The notes beneath the pieces are model-generated. The model did no database searches. It saw only the letters and a list, made by a program, of their open reading frames with translations, and was not told the origin of the DNA. From positions 26,835,564-26,899,563 of the forward strand of contig CAIIXF020000007.1 of the NCBI GenBank assembly GCA_903813345.2: a DNA stretch of 64,000 nucleotides, given 5' to 3'. Source of the stretch: Owenia fusiformis. Its lineage: Eukaryota > Annelida > Polychaeta > Sabellida > Oweniidae. Below, piece by piece: positions 21,201 to 32,567 of this stretch (the first letter of the stretch is position 1; each line of letters opens with the position of its first letter). A program made the translations under genes and the position numbers.

Positions 21201-24200
21201 CCCATAGAGCCCATGTTACAAAATCACAAAAAGTGAAATATCTTATCTTGTTTTAGGCAGATAATAATTTCTTTCTCTTGACAGCATATTTTCATTTATC
21301 TGAAATCCAATTGTAGCAGTCCCAAGTATTGTTTTCATATTTTTAAAAGATGTCAGTCCAAAAAACCAATTGAATGCTACATGTATATGAGGTGAGACCA
21401 GGTATGAATTAATCTCATGCTCATGTATAGAGGGTGCATTAAAGTTACAATTTAATTTTGTTTTATTTTTGCACTATTATTTCTTTTCATCAACTTCATA
21501 ACTTTTTCAAATGAGATATTACTGTGTGTAGAAATGAAACCAATCATTTATCCAGTGGTAACAAAACTCATATCAAAGAATATAAAACAGTAATTTAAAA
21601 TTGTGTAATAAAACAAAATGAGTTTAATATGTTCTTGATATGATATTATAATCATTGAAGTGATAAATTATGAAATGAAGAGAATAGTATAAAACGTGAT
21701 GTATCAATTTAATGTATCAATTATAAATTAATATGGAATCAATAAAGTTCCTGCATATTATTCACAACTACTAGGTATAAACATAGAATTGCGTTGTCAA
21801 GATCTGGGAGCATGAGACATGATCAAGATGCCTTCATATATCGATCAATTTGTTCAATATTTTTGAGGTATTTTTGGGATATGTGACTTTTCTGGCTCAT
21901 TATTATTCAGGTTTCATTCAGTATTAAACCTAATATCTCCCAGCCATGTTTAGCGCAGGTATAGTAATCAGAGGTTAGCTTGACATTCAATAAATAGAAC
22001 ACGGGGATAATTACATAAGCATACTGACTCAATTTTTATCGCACCGTTTATCGCAAACCGTTTGAGGGATTCATTTGAAATTCTCAGGGATGTTTCTACC
22101 TATGAAAGGTTAGAACTGATTAGTTTTTCGGCATTCTGGGTAAATGTTAAGGCGGCCATTTGGGATTTTCCATCCTAAAATCTGGTCTGTCAAGGCTTGT
22201 CTACAGGTTTCCAGCCAAACTGTTTGAGGGATTCATTTGAAATACTCAGGGATGTTTCTACCTATGAAAGTTTAGAACTGATTAGTTTTTCGGCATTCTG
22301 GGTAAATGTTAAGGCGGCCATTTTGGATTTTCCGTCCTAAAATCTTGTCTTTCAAGGCTTGTCTACAGGTTTCCAGCCAAATCGTTTGAGGGATTCATTT
22401 GAAATTCTCAGAGATGTTTCTACCTATGAAAGTTTAGAACTGATTAGTTTTTCGGCATTCTGAGTAAATGTTAAGGTGGCCATTTTGGATTTTCCGTCCT
22501 AAAATCTTGTCTGCTTGTCCAGCTTGTCTACAGGTTTCCAGCCAAACCGTTCGAGGGATTCATTTGAAATTCTCAGGGATGTTTCTACCTTTGAAAGTTT
22601 AGAACCGATTAGTTTTTAGGCATTCTGGGTAAATGTTCCTAAAATCTTGTCTGTCAAGGCTTGTCTACAGGTTTCCAGCCAAACTGTTTGAGGGATTCAT
22701 TTGAAATTCTCAGGGATGTTTCTACCTATGAAAGTTAAGAACTGATTAGTTTTTCGGCATTCTGGGTAAATGTTAAGGCGTCCATTTTGGATTTTCCGTC
22801 CTAAAATCTTGTCTGTCAAGGCTTGTCTACAGGTTTCCAGCCAATCCATTTGAGGGATTCATTTGAAATTCTCACGGATGTTTCTACCTGTAAAAGTTTT
22901 AGAAAACTGATTAGTTTTTCGGCATTCTTGGTAAATGTTAAGGCAGCTCAGGGATGTTTCTACCTATGAAAGTTTAGAACTTATTAGTTTTTCAATATTC
23001 TGGATAAATGTTAAGACTTTTTCCGTCCTAAAATCTTGTCTGTCAAGGCTTGTCTTCAGGTTTCCAGCCAAACCGTTTGAGGGATTCATTTGAAATTCTC
23101 AGGGATGTTTCTACCTGTAAAAGTTTTAGAAAACTGATTAGCTTTTCGGCATTCTTGGTAAATGTTAAGGCAGCCATTTTGGATTTTTCGTCCTAAAATC
23201 GTGTCTGTGGAGGCTTATTGTTTTAAAAAATAAAAAAGAATTTCCCATTGAGAGCAATGTTAAATTAAAACATTTTTTTAGAAATAACTAAACGGTCAAT
23301 CTTTCCAATTTTCACATATTTTTAATACATCAGTATATCTTTTACCAGGATTTTTTTCGGGAAAATCTGAATTGTAGAAAAAAAAGCTGAAACACTGTGA
23401 AGTAATACCTTAAAACGTGTATTTTGAGGGTTGTTTACAGGTTTCATGGATTCATCCTAAAATTTTAGAGATGTTTCTATGGAAAGTTTAGAACTGATTA
23501 GTTTTTAGGCAGTCTGGGTAAATGTTAAGGTGGCCATTTTGAAATTTCCATCCCGAAAAGTGTATTCTGTTCAAAGGTGCGGTTCTGTTCACCCTGTGGC
23601 TTGTTGGGAGTTTCATTCAGTATTAAACCTAATATCTCCCAGCCATGTTTAGCGTAGGTATAGTAATCAGAGCTGTTAGCTTGACATTCAATAAATAGAA
23701 CATGGGGATAATTACATATGCATACAATTTTTGATATTTAGTTCACACCCATGGTATATGGAGCTTGTGATTATGGACTGGTGTGGTGCAAAGAGCTTGA
23801 CTGCCAGTCTTCTCTAGGAGACGATCAAACTTTACGATACAAGTGAATTTTTTAAACTAAACAAGTAATAATTATAGGATGAAAATGAATTTCTTCCTTG
23901 AAACTGGACATAATACTCCTGCATTCTTTCAAGTTTACATCTTGACCATACCAGTCATATATCACAAGCTCTGTATAGCAAGTGTGGGAAATGTCACTGA
24001 GTACTTATTGATAAATTTGATACTATTCCTGTTTGTAATTCAAAGTGCCAATATATCATCCCCGAGCATATGTTTAGCTCTCTATGTCAAGCCGACTAAA
24101 ATCATTGATGTATTTATTGATTTCATATTAGGTGCTCATCGTCTGCCAGGTACATTTTCAGAAAAATATTATTACTATGGTTACTTGTATTTTTTCTAAA

Positions 24201-25950
24201 AGATGAGGTAGCACCTTAGTTCTGCACGTGCAATCATGCTTTTTCTTCTGATAAATAGAAATACGTATATATATTTTTTGCCAAACGTCCATATTTGGGA
24301 ATATGTTATGTAGTTGCATTTTGTTCAGACTGTTATATGTAATCACATTCTGTTGATAAAAGTACATGTAGTAGGTATCTATATTGATGAAATTGATATC
24401 TACTCACGTATATGGAGATCATCCTATATGAGGTTCAGGATATTGGGATTATCCTATGGCCATTGATTGGGTACACCCCAGTTGTCCGAAACCCAGTTCT
24501 CCGAAACCCAGTTCTCCGAAATCCAGTTGTCCTAAACCCATTACTCCGAAAAATATAGTCATAATTTACCAGAGAAAGGGGGGACGTACTTAGGCTTAGG
24601 CCAGTTCCATGCCATGTATTTGACCAAATTAATGGCATGGACGCATTCTGATGTTCATAGATCTCACACTTTGAATTGCATCCATTGTATGGCGTTACCA
24701 GAATGGCAGGAACGGTGGATTTATTTTACATCGAGATTCTAAAAAGGTTATCAAAACACAATATATATTACGGAACAGTTCATCTATCTTCTTCAATCTC
24801 TTTTGTATAGGCAAAATAAAATGAAACATTTTGAAACAGATAAAATAAGTTAAAGCATAGAACTTTAAGAATAAAACAGCATACATTTTCGTATCAAAAT
24901 GGATATTCTCCCATTCGCAAGAAGTTTCATTTTTGGCATGTACTCACTTCATCCTTTTGAATTTAATCTCTATTTCTCGAATAGAGTACGTAAGTTTCAA
25001 AAGATGTACATGTCAACTTTACTAAATAAATGCCCACTGGCTTGGGAAAGCTATTTTCCCTTTTATGAACGCCCATCAACCATTGGAAAAAATGTTGTTC
25101 CTTCTCAAAAAAGGCCCATGGCCATAAAGGAAATTGGTGTAAAAATTGTAAACCCCTATGTATGTTATGTAAACGCCAATTTGCAATGGGAATAACATAA
25201 TTTAACTTTGTTTGGACATCGATATCGATATATGCCCTTGTACTTTCATCTTTTGACAGTTTTTATTAAATACCAGCCCATAAAGGAATCGTTCAGTTGA
25301 TGAAATTTACTCTCAAATACACCCTTTACCAATGAAAAAGTGTTGTTCATAAAGCTGTAAGCTGTAATTTTCGGAGAACTGGGTTTCGGACAACTTTCTC
25401 GAGTACTATTCGTAGACTTGACTTTATATTGTATCATGCAACCAACTTTAATTGCAATATGTCTATGTATTTTCAGGTAGGCTATTCTGGGGGTTATACC
25501 CCCAACCCTACATATGAAGAAGTTTGTGGTGGAAAAACTGGCCATACAGAGATTGTACGTGTTGTATATGATCCCGAAAACCTTCAGTACGGAACTCTTT
25601 TAAAATTATTTTGGGAGAGCCATGACCCTACCCAAGGTATGCGACAAGGTAACGATATGGGGTCTCAGTACCGATCAGCAGCCTACTGGTACACCGAAGA
25701 CCAGAAAGCAGAACTTCTGGAATCTAGAGACAATTTCCAAAAGGAATTGAATAAACTAGGATATGGAGAGATAACTACGGAAATTAGAAAAGCCCCAGAA
25801 TTTTATTATGCAGAGGACTATCACCAGCAATATCTGCAAAAAGTACCCAATGGTTACTGTGGTTTATCTGGAACTGGTGCCTCATGCCCCATAGGGATTA
25901 AAAAATCAAGTCCCGCAAATGGTTATAAGCCAGATAATAGTGAATTATAA
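18240..25950 (+). CDS. MSRA: Peptide methionine (S)-S-oxide reductase MsrA
   Basis: Reduces the S epimer of methionine sulfoxide, free or in proteins, using thioredoxin. Exons 18240-18358, 18760-18855, 20979-21043 and 25477-25950 join in frame. From the ATG at 18,304 they encode 229 residues starting [19 protein letters not shown], like the cytosolic form of animal MSRA. The catalytic motif [13 protein letters not shown] has the nucleophilic Cys at about residue 54. [33 protein letters not shown] and [12 protein letters not shown] follow. [13 protein letters not shown] supplies the two recycling cysteines (about 200 and 209). Upstream of the ATG the frame stays open to the acceptor at 18,240 and reads [19 protein letters not shown], basic and hydrophobic like a mitochondrial presequence. 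An upstream exon could therefore supply a second start. The gene is intact and convergent with E75. Confidence 0.95.
18899..18976. repeat. Small foldback in MSRA intron 2
   Basis: AAGGCCCCATGTAAAGTT and AACTTTATATGGGGCCTT form an inverted pair about 40 bases apart. It is a short hairpin-forming insertion starting about 45 bases after the splice donor. Confidence 0.6.
19141..19995. mobile_element. ~850-bp near-perfect foldback element in MSRA intron 2
   Basis: Left arm about 19,141-19,555 and right arm about 19,570-19,995 are reverse complements with only scattered differences. Termini are ACCCTATGCAGACAGAGCCT and its mirror, with the symmetry centre near 19,560. Nothing coding is present. 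A diverged single arm recurs at 37,412-37,615, so this is a dispersed family and not a one-off inversion. Confidence 0.85.
20200..20310 (-). repeat. Partial copy of the element inserted in the reverse transcriptase
   Basis: Read on the minus strand, it contains ATTGACTTTGTTTACAGTTT and TACAGTCATGTTCGAAT, matching 11,220-11,300. It is a fragment only, in MSRA intron 2. Confidence 0.6.
20689..20817. mobile_element. Foldback copy of the same short element
   Basis: Nearly perfect palindrome of about 125 bp. ATATAGACCTCAGAGCAGGG is mirrored by CCCTGCTCTTCGGTCTATAT, with GTCTAGGCACAAAAGC paired to its own inverse in the centre. It sits about 160 bases before MSRA exon 3. The outer arm matches the start of the insertion at 11,100. 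Confidence 0.75.
21060..21900. other. First part of MSRA intron 3, no gene
   Basis: It begins with a G-run repeat fragment (CATAGCCAGGATTTGCC near 21,075) of a type often seen as transposon debris in marine invertebrates. AT-rich sequence with no coding signal follows. Confidence 0.5.
21905..23730. repeat. ~160-bp satellite array flanked by ~110-bp direct repeats
   Basis: From about 22,060 to 23,220 there are seven to eight imperfect units of roughly 140-166 bp. Each contains TTTGAGGGATTCATTTGAAA, AGGGATGTTTCTACC, ATTAGTTTTTCGGCATTCTG and CCTAAAATCTTGTCTG. A degenerate extra unit lies at 23,440-23,560. The block is bracketed by two nearly identical direct repeats, 21,905-22,012 and 23,609-23,722 (GTTTCATTCAGTATTAAACC through GGGGATAATTACATA). 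No coding potential. All of it is inside MSRA intron 3. Confidence 0.85.
24470..25400. mobile_element. Element with inverted 15-bp tandem-repeat ends, copy 1
   Basis: The left end (24,478-24,552) is about five units of AGTTGTCCGAAACCC (one variant AGTTCTCCGAAACCC). The right end (25,370-25,395) has one to two units in inverse orientation (GAACTGGGTTTCGGACAACT). The interior matches copy 2 over at least 24,553-24,790 (for example ATTGCATCCATTGTATGGCG) and again at 24,895-25,040 (CGCAAGAAGTTTCATTTTTG). No transposase. It ends about 80 bases before MSRA exon 4. Confidence 0.75.
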
Positions 25951-25994
25951 CAGCTGTGATATATAAGGGTTATGTACTGGGAGGTTTTGGATAT

Positions 25995-26085
25995 GGGGTT
26001 TATCCAGAGGGAGATATGCATATCTACCTGAGGGACCGTAGGGAACGAAGGTAGATGTGCATATCTCACGAGGGATGAACCCAAA
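25995..26085. repeat. Inverted repeat in the MSRA 3' region
   Basis: GAGATATGCATATCTACCTG is mirrored by AGGTAGATGTGCATATCTC, with flanking GGGTTTATCC/GGATGAACCC. Related GATATGCACCGAAGCGGGA words repeat at 26,245-26,290. It would fall in the 3' UTR if MSRA transcripts extend to the AATAAA at 26,180-26,185. Confidence 0.5.
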
Positions 26086-26389
26086 TATCCAAACCGGTAG
26101 CTCCAAACCGACCGTACATAACTGCTTTATCCTATACCAAGTAGAGTTTTCAGGGACATATGGCCATTTCAATAGTAAAAATAAACAAATCATTCATGTG
26201 CAAAGTCATTGTATTGTATTTCCACTACTTACCGGAAGCAGGAAGATATGCACCGAAGCGGGAGGATATGCACCGAAGCGGGAGATATGGAGGTTCTGGA
26301 TATGGAAACCTCAAAATCAGGATACGGGATATATCTTACCAATTTATCTCCCTAAAATTCTACTTGGCATAGGATAAGATCCTTTATGT

Positions 26390-28160
26390 TTGTGTCTGAC
26401 TCTTGTAATTGCAATCGTATCAGGTTATTAAATGGAATACTGTATTTAGAGTGTCTTCATAAAAGTCATTTTGCAAGGTTTTTCAAACCCAGGAATGCCT
26501 GGATTTTGAGAGAGTAAATGGCGACAGGGAAATGTCAAGGTTTTATGCACAAGACCCTAAAAAGTTGGTAAAAATTGGTAGATATAATCATAGAAGCCTG
26601 TTCATAAAGTCAATGATAAGATACAGAGAGACATTATAAAGAGGAAAACCTGAAAATTGCTTGCCTTGATCCATTGTTAAAATGTTATAGGAGAACTGAT
26701 ATATGTGAGATGCACACCAATGATTTTGTTTTGAATTTGTACAAATTAATCGTCATTGTTTATACTTAATGAGATTAATCATCATTATTTATACATAATG
26801 AGTATATACTGTATGGACCATGATACTCAGGTTTATAACAATCCACAGTTACCTCAAAATATTTTTGATTCATTATGTTTTGCTGATGCACATTCAACAG
26901 ACATTTATATAAAACATCTTTTCTGAATAAGTAAAGGACCCACGGTCCTGTGCTCACACAGTGTTTTGTGCAGCCAATGATGATTGACTTTATACATGAG
27001 AATGTTCCCTGAAAATGACAAAGTCTTTCTTTTTGTCAAATTCTATAGAGTAAACACCAAAAACTGTAATTTCAAGAGCTTTGAAATCTTCAGAGAACAT
27101 AAGTTGTATATACAGCAACTACTACAAGTTATTTGAAAGTTCTACTTGTACTTCAACAAAGTATCTAGTATTTACAGAAAATTTGACTTTTTGACGTCAA
27201 AATCAGCAATTTCTCGGAAACTGGGCGAACTTGGGAAATGGCGATGATAGGTCAAATAGGCATTATGGATATGCATAAAATGAATGCGGATATGACTCAA
27301 TCGGAATAGCAGTTTTAATTTGTGCGGCCAATGTTTACGGTTGGATCAACGGACGGATCAACGGACAGACAGATGCCTGGTCGATCCCATAGGCTCACTG
27401 TGTGAGCCAAAAAGCATTTGCATTTTAAAACTTTAGAGTCCTAAAATTCAAATTGGAGCAATTTTCCAAGCTTAACATTTTCAGAAAATAAGCTATGGAC
27501 CAGAATCTATTGATATTGCAAGTTTACGGATCAACAGGATTACTATTTTTGGGCTATTTAGGATCAGGATGACAAACATTGCCATTTTAGGTATAGTCAT
27601 TTCAAAACATGTATTATTTTGGCTCGAGTAGTTTGGTATACCACAGACTTGAAGAAATGAAATCTGTGGGTATAATTGATGAAATTTTTTTACAAATGAT
27701 TTTATCATAATGGTTACATCATTTACATGTGATCAGCCCTGGGATGGTTATATATTGACCCATTCTTTTTAGAATTTACATGGCTTCAAATTTGTATACA
27801 ATCTATGTTTATAAATGACGTTTACACCCTCTCCAAATATATAGAAAGGCTGTATTTTCATTAGATATCATGTTAAATGTTCCAGCCTGCTTATGGTTTG
27901 ATTAATAAAAATTGGTTCAAAAAATGACAAAGATGAATTATATCAAATCACCAAATGCACATAAAAAAGTAAATGGATATAATCTTTAACATATGGTTCA
28001 TTTTGGGAAATAATGTTGCCAATCTTTTGGAGGGGAGTGTATATTAAACATATGTAAATAGAGGTTTAAACATACATCATTGAAAAGTTCAGGGAGTAAT
28101 TATTTTTGCAGAGATATCACAATATACTGTAAGTACATGTACAATGATGTCAGGTTTATA
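26390..28160. other. Intergenic spacer, no gene recognised
   Basis: AT-rich spacer between the MSRA and E75 3' ends. About 27,230-27,420 carries a repeat tail with GGATCAACGGACGGATCAAC and CATAGGCTCACTGTGTGAGC, and related tails occur near 13,140 and 35,640. No conserved reading frame. Confidence 0.5.
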
Positions 28161-28164
28161 GGAC

Positions 28165-28455
28165 ATAAAATATAGATTATTTATAAAAACAAAAGCAAGC
28201 ACTGTCTTTGTAATATTCTCCTTTAGGATATTTATTTTCCAAGAAATATCAAGTGCAACAATGGAAGAAGGTCTAATGAATGGAATAAATTTTTCCCCAA
28301 ATTACACCACACTAAAATATTGGTATTTTCTTCCAAACATTCAAGAGCTTAAATATAGATTATTTATAATAAAAACAAAAGCAAATACTGTCTTTGTAAT
28401 ATTCTCCTTTAGGATAGTTATATTCCAAGAAATAATTATGAAGTGCAACAATGGA
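28165..28455. repeat. Local ~95-bp direct duplication
   Basis: The sequence at about 28,170-28,265 (ATATAGATTATTTATAAAAA through AGTGCAACAATGGAA) recurs at about 28,353-28,455 with few changes. The duplication helps keep a 161-codon frame open (28,261-28,746). That frame is low-complexity, unlike any family I know, and probably not a gene. Confidence 0.65.
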
Positions 28456-29875
28456 ACAACTTTGGCCCAAGGAATGAAATATGCTTTTTCGAAGGACATC
28501 ACACTTAAATACCAGAATACTGAAGGTCTTCTCTTTCAAACCTTTGAATTGCATGTAGCAAAGAGTACTCATTACAAATGCACAAATTCTCATATTAGAG
28601 CATTTTCAATACCTGAGGAGGTAACTTTAAGGATGGGTAAAGGTGTGCGCATGTGGAGTAAAACCTGCATTAGTGGGAGTGCTTGGTACCTCGAAAAGGG
28701 TTCCAACTGGGAAGTGTTCAACTTACAGAAGTTTAATTTTACATGAAGTTAATGAGGTGAGGTGTTCTACTCTACATATGTTACTGTAATCAAATGGAGC
28801 ACAAATCTCTCATTCGGGCCATGAATTAGTAGGATCCAGAATCCAATCCGGATAAATTTTGTCATGGTAATTATGCATTGTGAGATTGATCCTAGAATTA
28901 ATCCTAAAATCGGTGAATTTGTACATTCCTGCTTGGGATTAATCTCAGATAAATTTTATAATTAAATTGGATAAATCTTGAGGATTCCCCCTTATTGTCC
29001 TCAGATAGTACCAATTCACTTAATATTTTTCGGATAAGTAATCCAAGATTTTTCCCATAAGATAAAATACATCCGGATCGGATTGCTGATGGTACCAATT
29101 CCCGGCCCCTGAAAATAGTTCTGTTGCCAGGGTAACAAAGAAAACGGACATAATTTCCATAGTTACATAATGTGCAATTGTGTTACAATAAATCTCATAA
29201 AAACCTGACTAAAGCTTGTGTGCAAACACAAATAAAAATGTCCATGATTAAACTTGAAAATATATTTGTCCTAGTTGCAAACAATGAAAAAACACGACAC
29301 ATACAGGGATAAAAACGCACTTACTATTGAAAATTCAAAATGGCCCATTAGCACAATAGAATGACAATAGAGCACTAAAAATTTGTAATATTAATCATCA
29401 TTAACAAAACACTTATTTAAAACAAGCCCCAGTTGACCTTTATGCTTAAAACATACCTGTAATAATTTAGGAAAATATTTTTTATCAACTTTCAAATGAG
29501 ATTATTTTCTAAGATGACCGGAGAAAAATTGTCATGTCACGACTCACTACCACAAGTGGTAAAAAAATCTTGTATTGTTGGTAATTGAGATTACATCCAA
29601 AAATTTTCTTGCACGCCGGTGACTAGTTTTTGGAACCATAAGTCATTGATATGAATCTCATCCATTTCTTATCTCTAATGTGGCGCTTGAAAATAATAAA
29701 TAATAGGCCTATATTTCTTGAATGAAAAAACATCAAACATACTTTCAAAAGAGTGTTGAATTGAAAGCCATGGAGTAAATCTGAGTCAAAATGATAATGA
29801 AATGATCCAGAAGAAACTAAACAAACATGATTGTTTGATTTTATAGAAAGATGAAAAAATGTCTGAAATCACTAA

Positions 29876-30050
29876 AGCCTCAGTCACATTTGCTCTATGG
29901 CACGCAAAATGGTAGTCGTAGCTTAACAAAATCACTATAGAAAATCTATGTTGTACTATTTATCCCTATATTTTATGCTGTATATTTATCTCGATTTTTT
30001 GGAAGCTGCGGTTAATGTATTGTTGCCGTAGATCAAATGTGACTAAGGCA
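29876..30050. mobile_element. MITE with GCCTCAGTCACATTTG ends
   Basis: A ~175-bp element with AGCCTCAGTCACATTTGC at the left and the mirrored ATCAAATGTGACTAAGGC at the right. Related ends occur at 63,435-63,660 (GCAAATGTGACCTAAGC) and 63,735. Confidence 0.6.
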
Positions 30051-30180
30051 TTACTTACAAAACAATTTACTGAAGCTTGAGTATACATCCAAATATAAAT
30101 ATCTATATTACATTGTTAAAAACATGTTCAATAATAAAACATGTGTAACCAAAATAGATACGAGGCATTAACATGCAAAA

Positions 30181-30282
30181 TATCACCACCTGCCATTTGT
30201 TACAGCTGCTGACTGCCAAATACCATCCACAAAAAGTTGGAGACCGTAACAATATGTCACCACTTGTGGTGGTGACATAAAA
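30181..30282 (+). mobile_element. TGTCACCACC-family MITE, intact copy
   Basis: It runs from ATATCACCACCTGCCATTTG to CTTGTGGTGGTGACATA, with AAAAAGTTGGAGACCGTAAC inside. The inverted ends are GTCACCACC/GGTGGTGAC. This is one of the least degraded members of a family with at least nine copies in the window. Confidence 0.75.
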
Positions 30283-31509
30283 ACAAGCAACTACAATACA
30301 AATAACAATAACAATTCAAATAATTTTAATATATACAGATTCATTATTTTATACATAATTTAGCAAAACGACATCAATATTTTAATAAATGACATTTTTA
30401 CATACATTTTGTATGTCCACTATACATGTACATTTATTTCCCCCAAAATACACCAGAGATCAATGAAGAATTACAATATGGTTAAACCATGTAAAAATAT
30501 ATTAGTTTTTATAACATTTTATAATATATGGCTTTTAGTCATTTAAAGACTCGGGGCTCTTTCAAAGAGGGGTTCCTCGGTCTGCCTTCCAAGATTACAG
30601 ATGTTAACAACGACTGTATAAAAACATGATATATCCAAGAGATATTACTCATCTTCATTGGTGGTGAACAAAAATAAATAAAATACTGTCCTAGGATCAA
30701 GAATTTGAACAAACCAATACTTGCCTAAGTCTGTATTTTTAAAATGTCAATTTAAAGATGTATTCCAGGGAACCTTTATTAGTCTGAAGAATAAACTCTT
30801 TAACCTTAATAGTTTTCAAATATTTCTGAAATGTGTTTTATTTCTTTTGTTCGACTGGTCTATGAAAAAAATATTTGTAAAATCCCAGGCCCCATACATT
30901 TAAATTTTAGAGGAGATTGAAAATGAGAAAATATTCCATATTTATGAACACCAGTGTATCACATGTGGGAGTAAGGTGACTAAATGGTGACTATGCTCAT
31001 CTTCGCATGCTCGGTCTTCACTGCGTTCATTTGACCGACAGGAGCTGAGTTAATGAAGATGCTGCACATGGCTGGTGAAAATGGCCTAATCTTTACAGTC
31101 ATGTGACTTAATTTTAACTGTGGGTTTTCTCTTGACTTTGACCAATCATATAATAACAATCTTGACAGTGATCTCATCAAATGACTAGTTCTGTATAATG
31201 GAATGGGTGTACCAGCCTAATTTTATTCAATTTAGAAGCTACAATGATTGATGTCAAAAGTAACACATACAGTAATCATCACAAATAATCAAACTACTCA
31301 AACTGTAATACTGTAATCAAACAATGGCAAGCTTATTTATTGACTTGTGTATTGCAGAGTTTAAAATTTGAAAAGCCAACTTGTCCCTTTTTTAACAAAA
31401 TAAAATTTGGACCTAATTCGACAACTGGTATTTGAGTTATTTGAGAAATTATATTCATCCTAAAAAAGACAGCCATTAATAATTTAGCAGGCATTAAAAA
31501 AATTACTTC

Positions 31510-31809
31510 TTAACCTCTTGAATACCCAGAGTGACGGATATATCCGTCACAAATGAAATAAGACTGGTGCCCAGAGGGACGAGAAAATCCGTCACAAAAT
31601 TTTTCACAAAAATTGCTCTCATTTGAACAATTTTCATCCAATTTACACAAAAATTGTTTTAAAACGTGTAGAAATGATCTCTGCCGTCCAATTTTACTAA
31701 GCTGAGCATCTAAAGTTGTATAGGTATGTAATAAAATGTCAAAAGGTGGCAAAAATGAAAAATTATTTGGTTTCATGCCAATTTTAGAGCCTGGGATTCA
31801 AGAGGTTAA
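31510..31809. mobile_element. 300-bp MITE with TTAA target sites (piggyBac-like)
   Basis: The ends are TTAACCTCTTGAATACCCAG and its mirror CTGGGATTCAAGAGGTTAA, with TTAA at both edges as piggyBac-superfamily elements leave. An internal palindrome reads TGACGGATATATCCGTCA. A shorter relative in the opposite orientation lies at 56,126-56,315. No transposase. Confidence 0.7.
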
Positions 31810-32567
31810 AACAGTCCAGGCATCTGCACATAATAGCTGAATCAAATCTAACAACAGGTATCCCAGTTTTCAAAGGTAATATTTTTACAAAAAATGCTGG
31901 CCATTTTGAAATAAGCACTCATACTTGAAATTCCTTCATTTGGCGGAATGCAATACTATACTGAAGTATATCATTCCAGATGCCACACAAATAAAGCTAA
32001 AAGCAAAATATTATTCTTATGTTTTGTGCATTTGATGCATTCACGATTTATCACATACTCTTACGACACTTAATGATATGTACATGTAGTGAAATAAATA
32101 ATTGATGAATACATGTATAACGAATAACTCTAATGGTCAGTGGCATAATCTGTAAAATTGTTCTAGAAATGCAGTACTTCAATCTTAGCTATCTGTCCTA
32201 AAAGACACACCTTTCTAACCATTCTGAATAATGTATATTCAATATCATTATCATTTATATTCAACATTTTGAGATTATCACCAGACATATCATGCCCATG
32301 GACATATCTATGATCAAATTGGCAATTATCATATTACCAAAACCTAAATGATTTCAGAAAAATGAAAGCCTTTATTGTGCAAGCCATTGCCAATAACCTT
32401 AGTCCAAACTTGTACAAATATGTACTTGAGCAAGCCTATAATTATTTCAGTTTATAGCAGATATTTAACTTTTAGGGTGGAGAGGAAGTCAAGTCCATCT
32501 TGCTAGTGCAATCCAATTTCTCCTTTCTAGTTCAAGCCAATTTCACAATTTCCTCAGTAAGTTCATA
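31810..32567. other. E75 3' flank and probable 3' UTR
   Basis: AT-rich, no gene. On the minus strand a canonical AATAAA (plus-strand TTTATT at 32,371-32,376) lies about 195 bases past the E75 stop and is a candidate polyadenylation signal. Confidence 0.35.

Larger units (their letters stand above)
28750..31500. other. Intergenic spacer with scattered small repeats
   Basis: No gene recognised. It includes the two MITE-like elements listed separately at 29,876 and 30,181. The remainder is AT-rich with short chance frames only. Confidence 0.5.

Noticed and set aside
28261-28746. 161-codon plus-strand frame
   Set aside because: Spans a local direct duplication, has no recognised motif, and lies in AT-rich spacer DNA.
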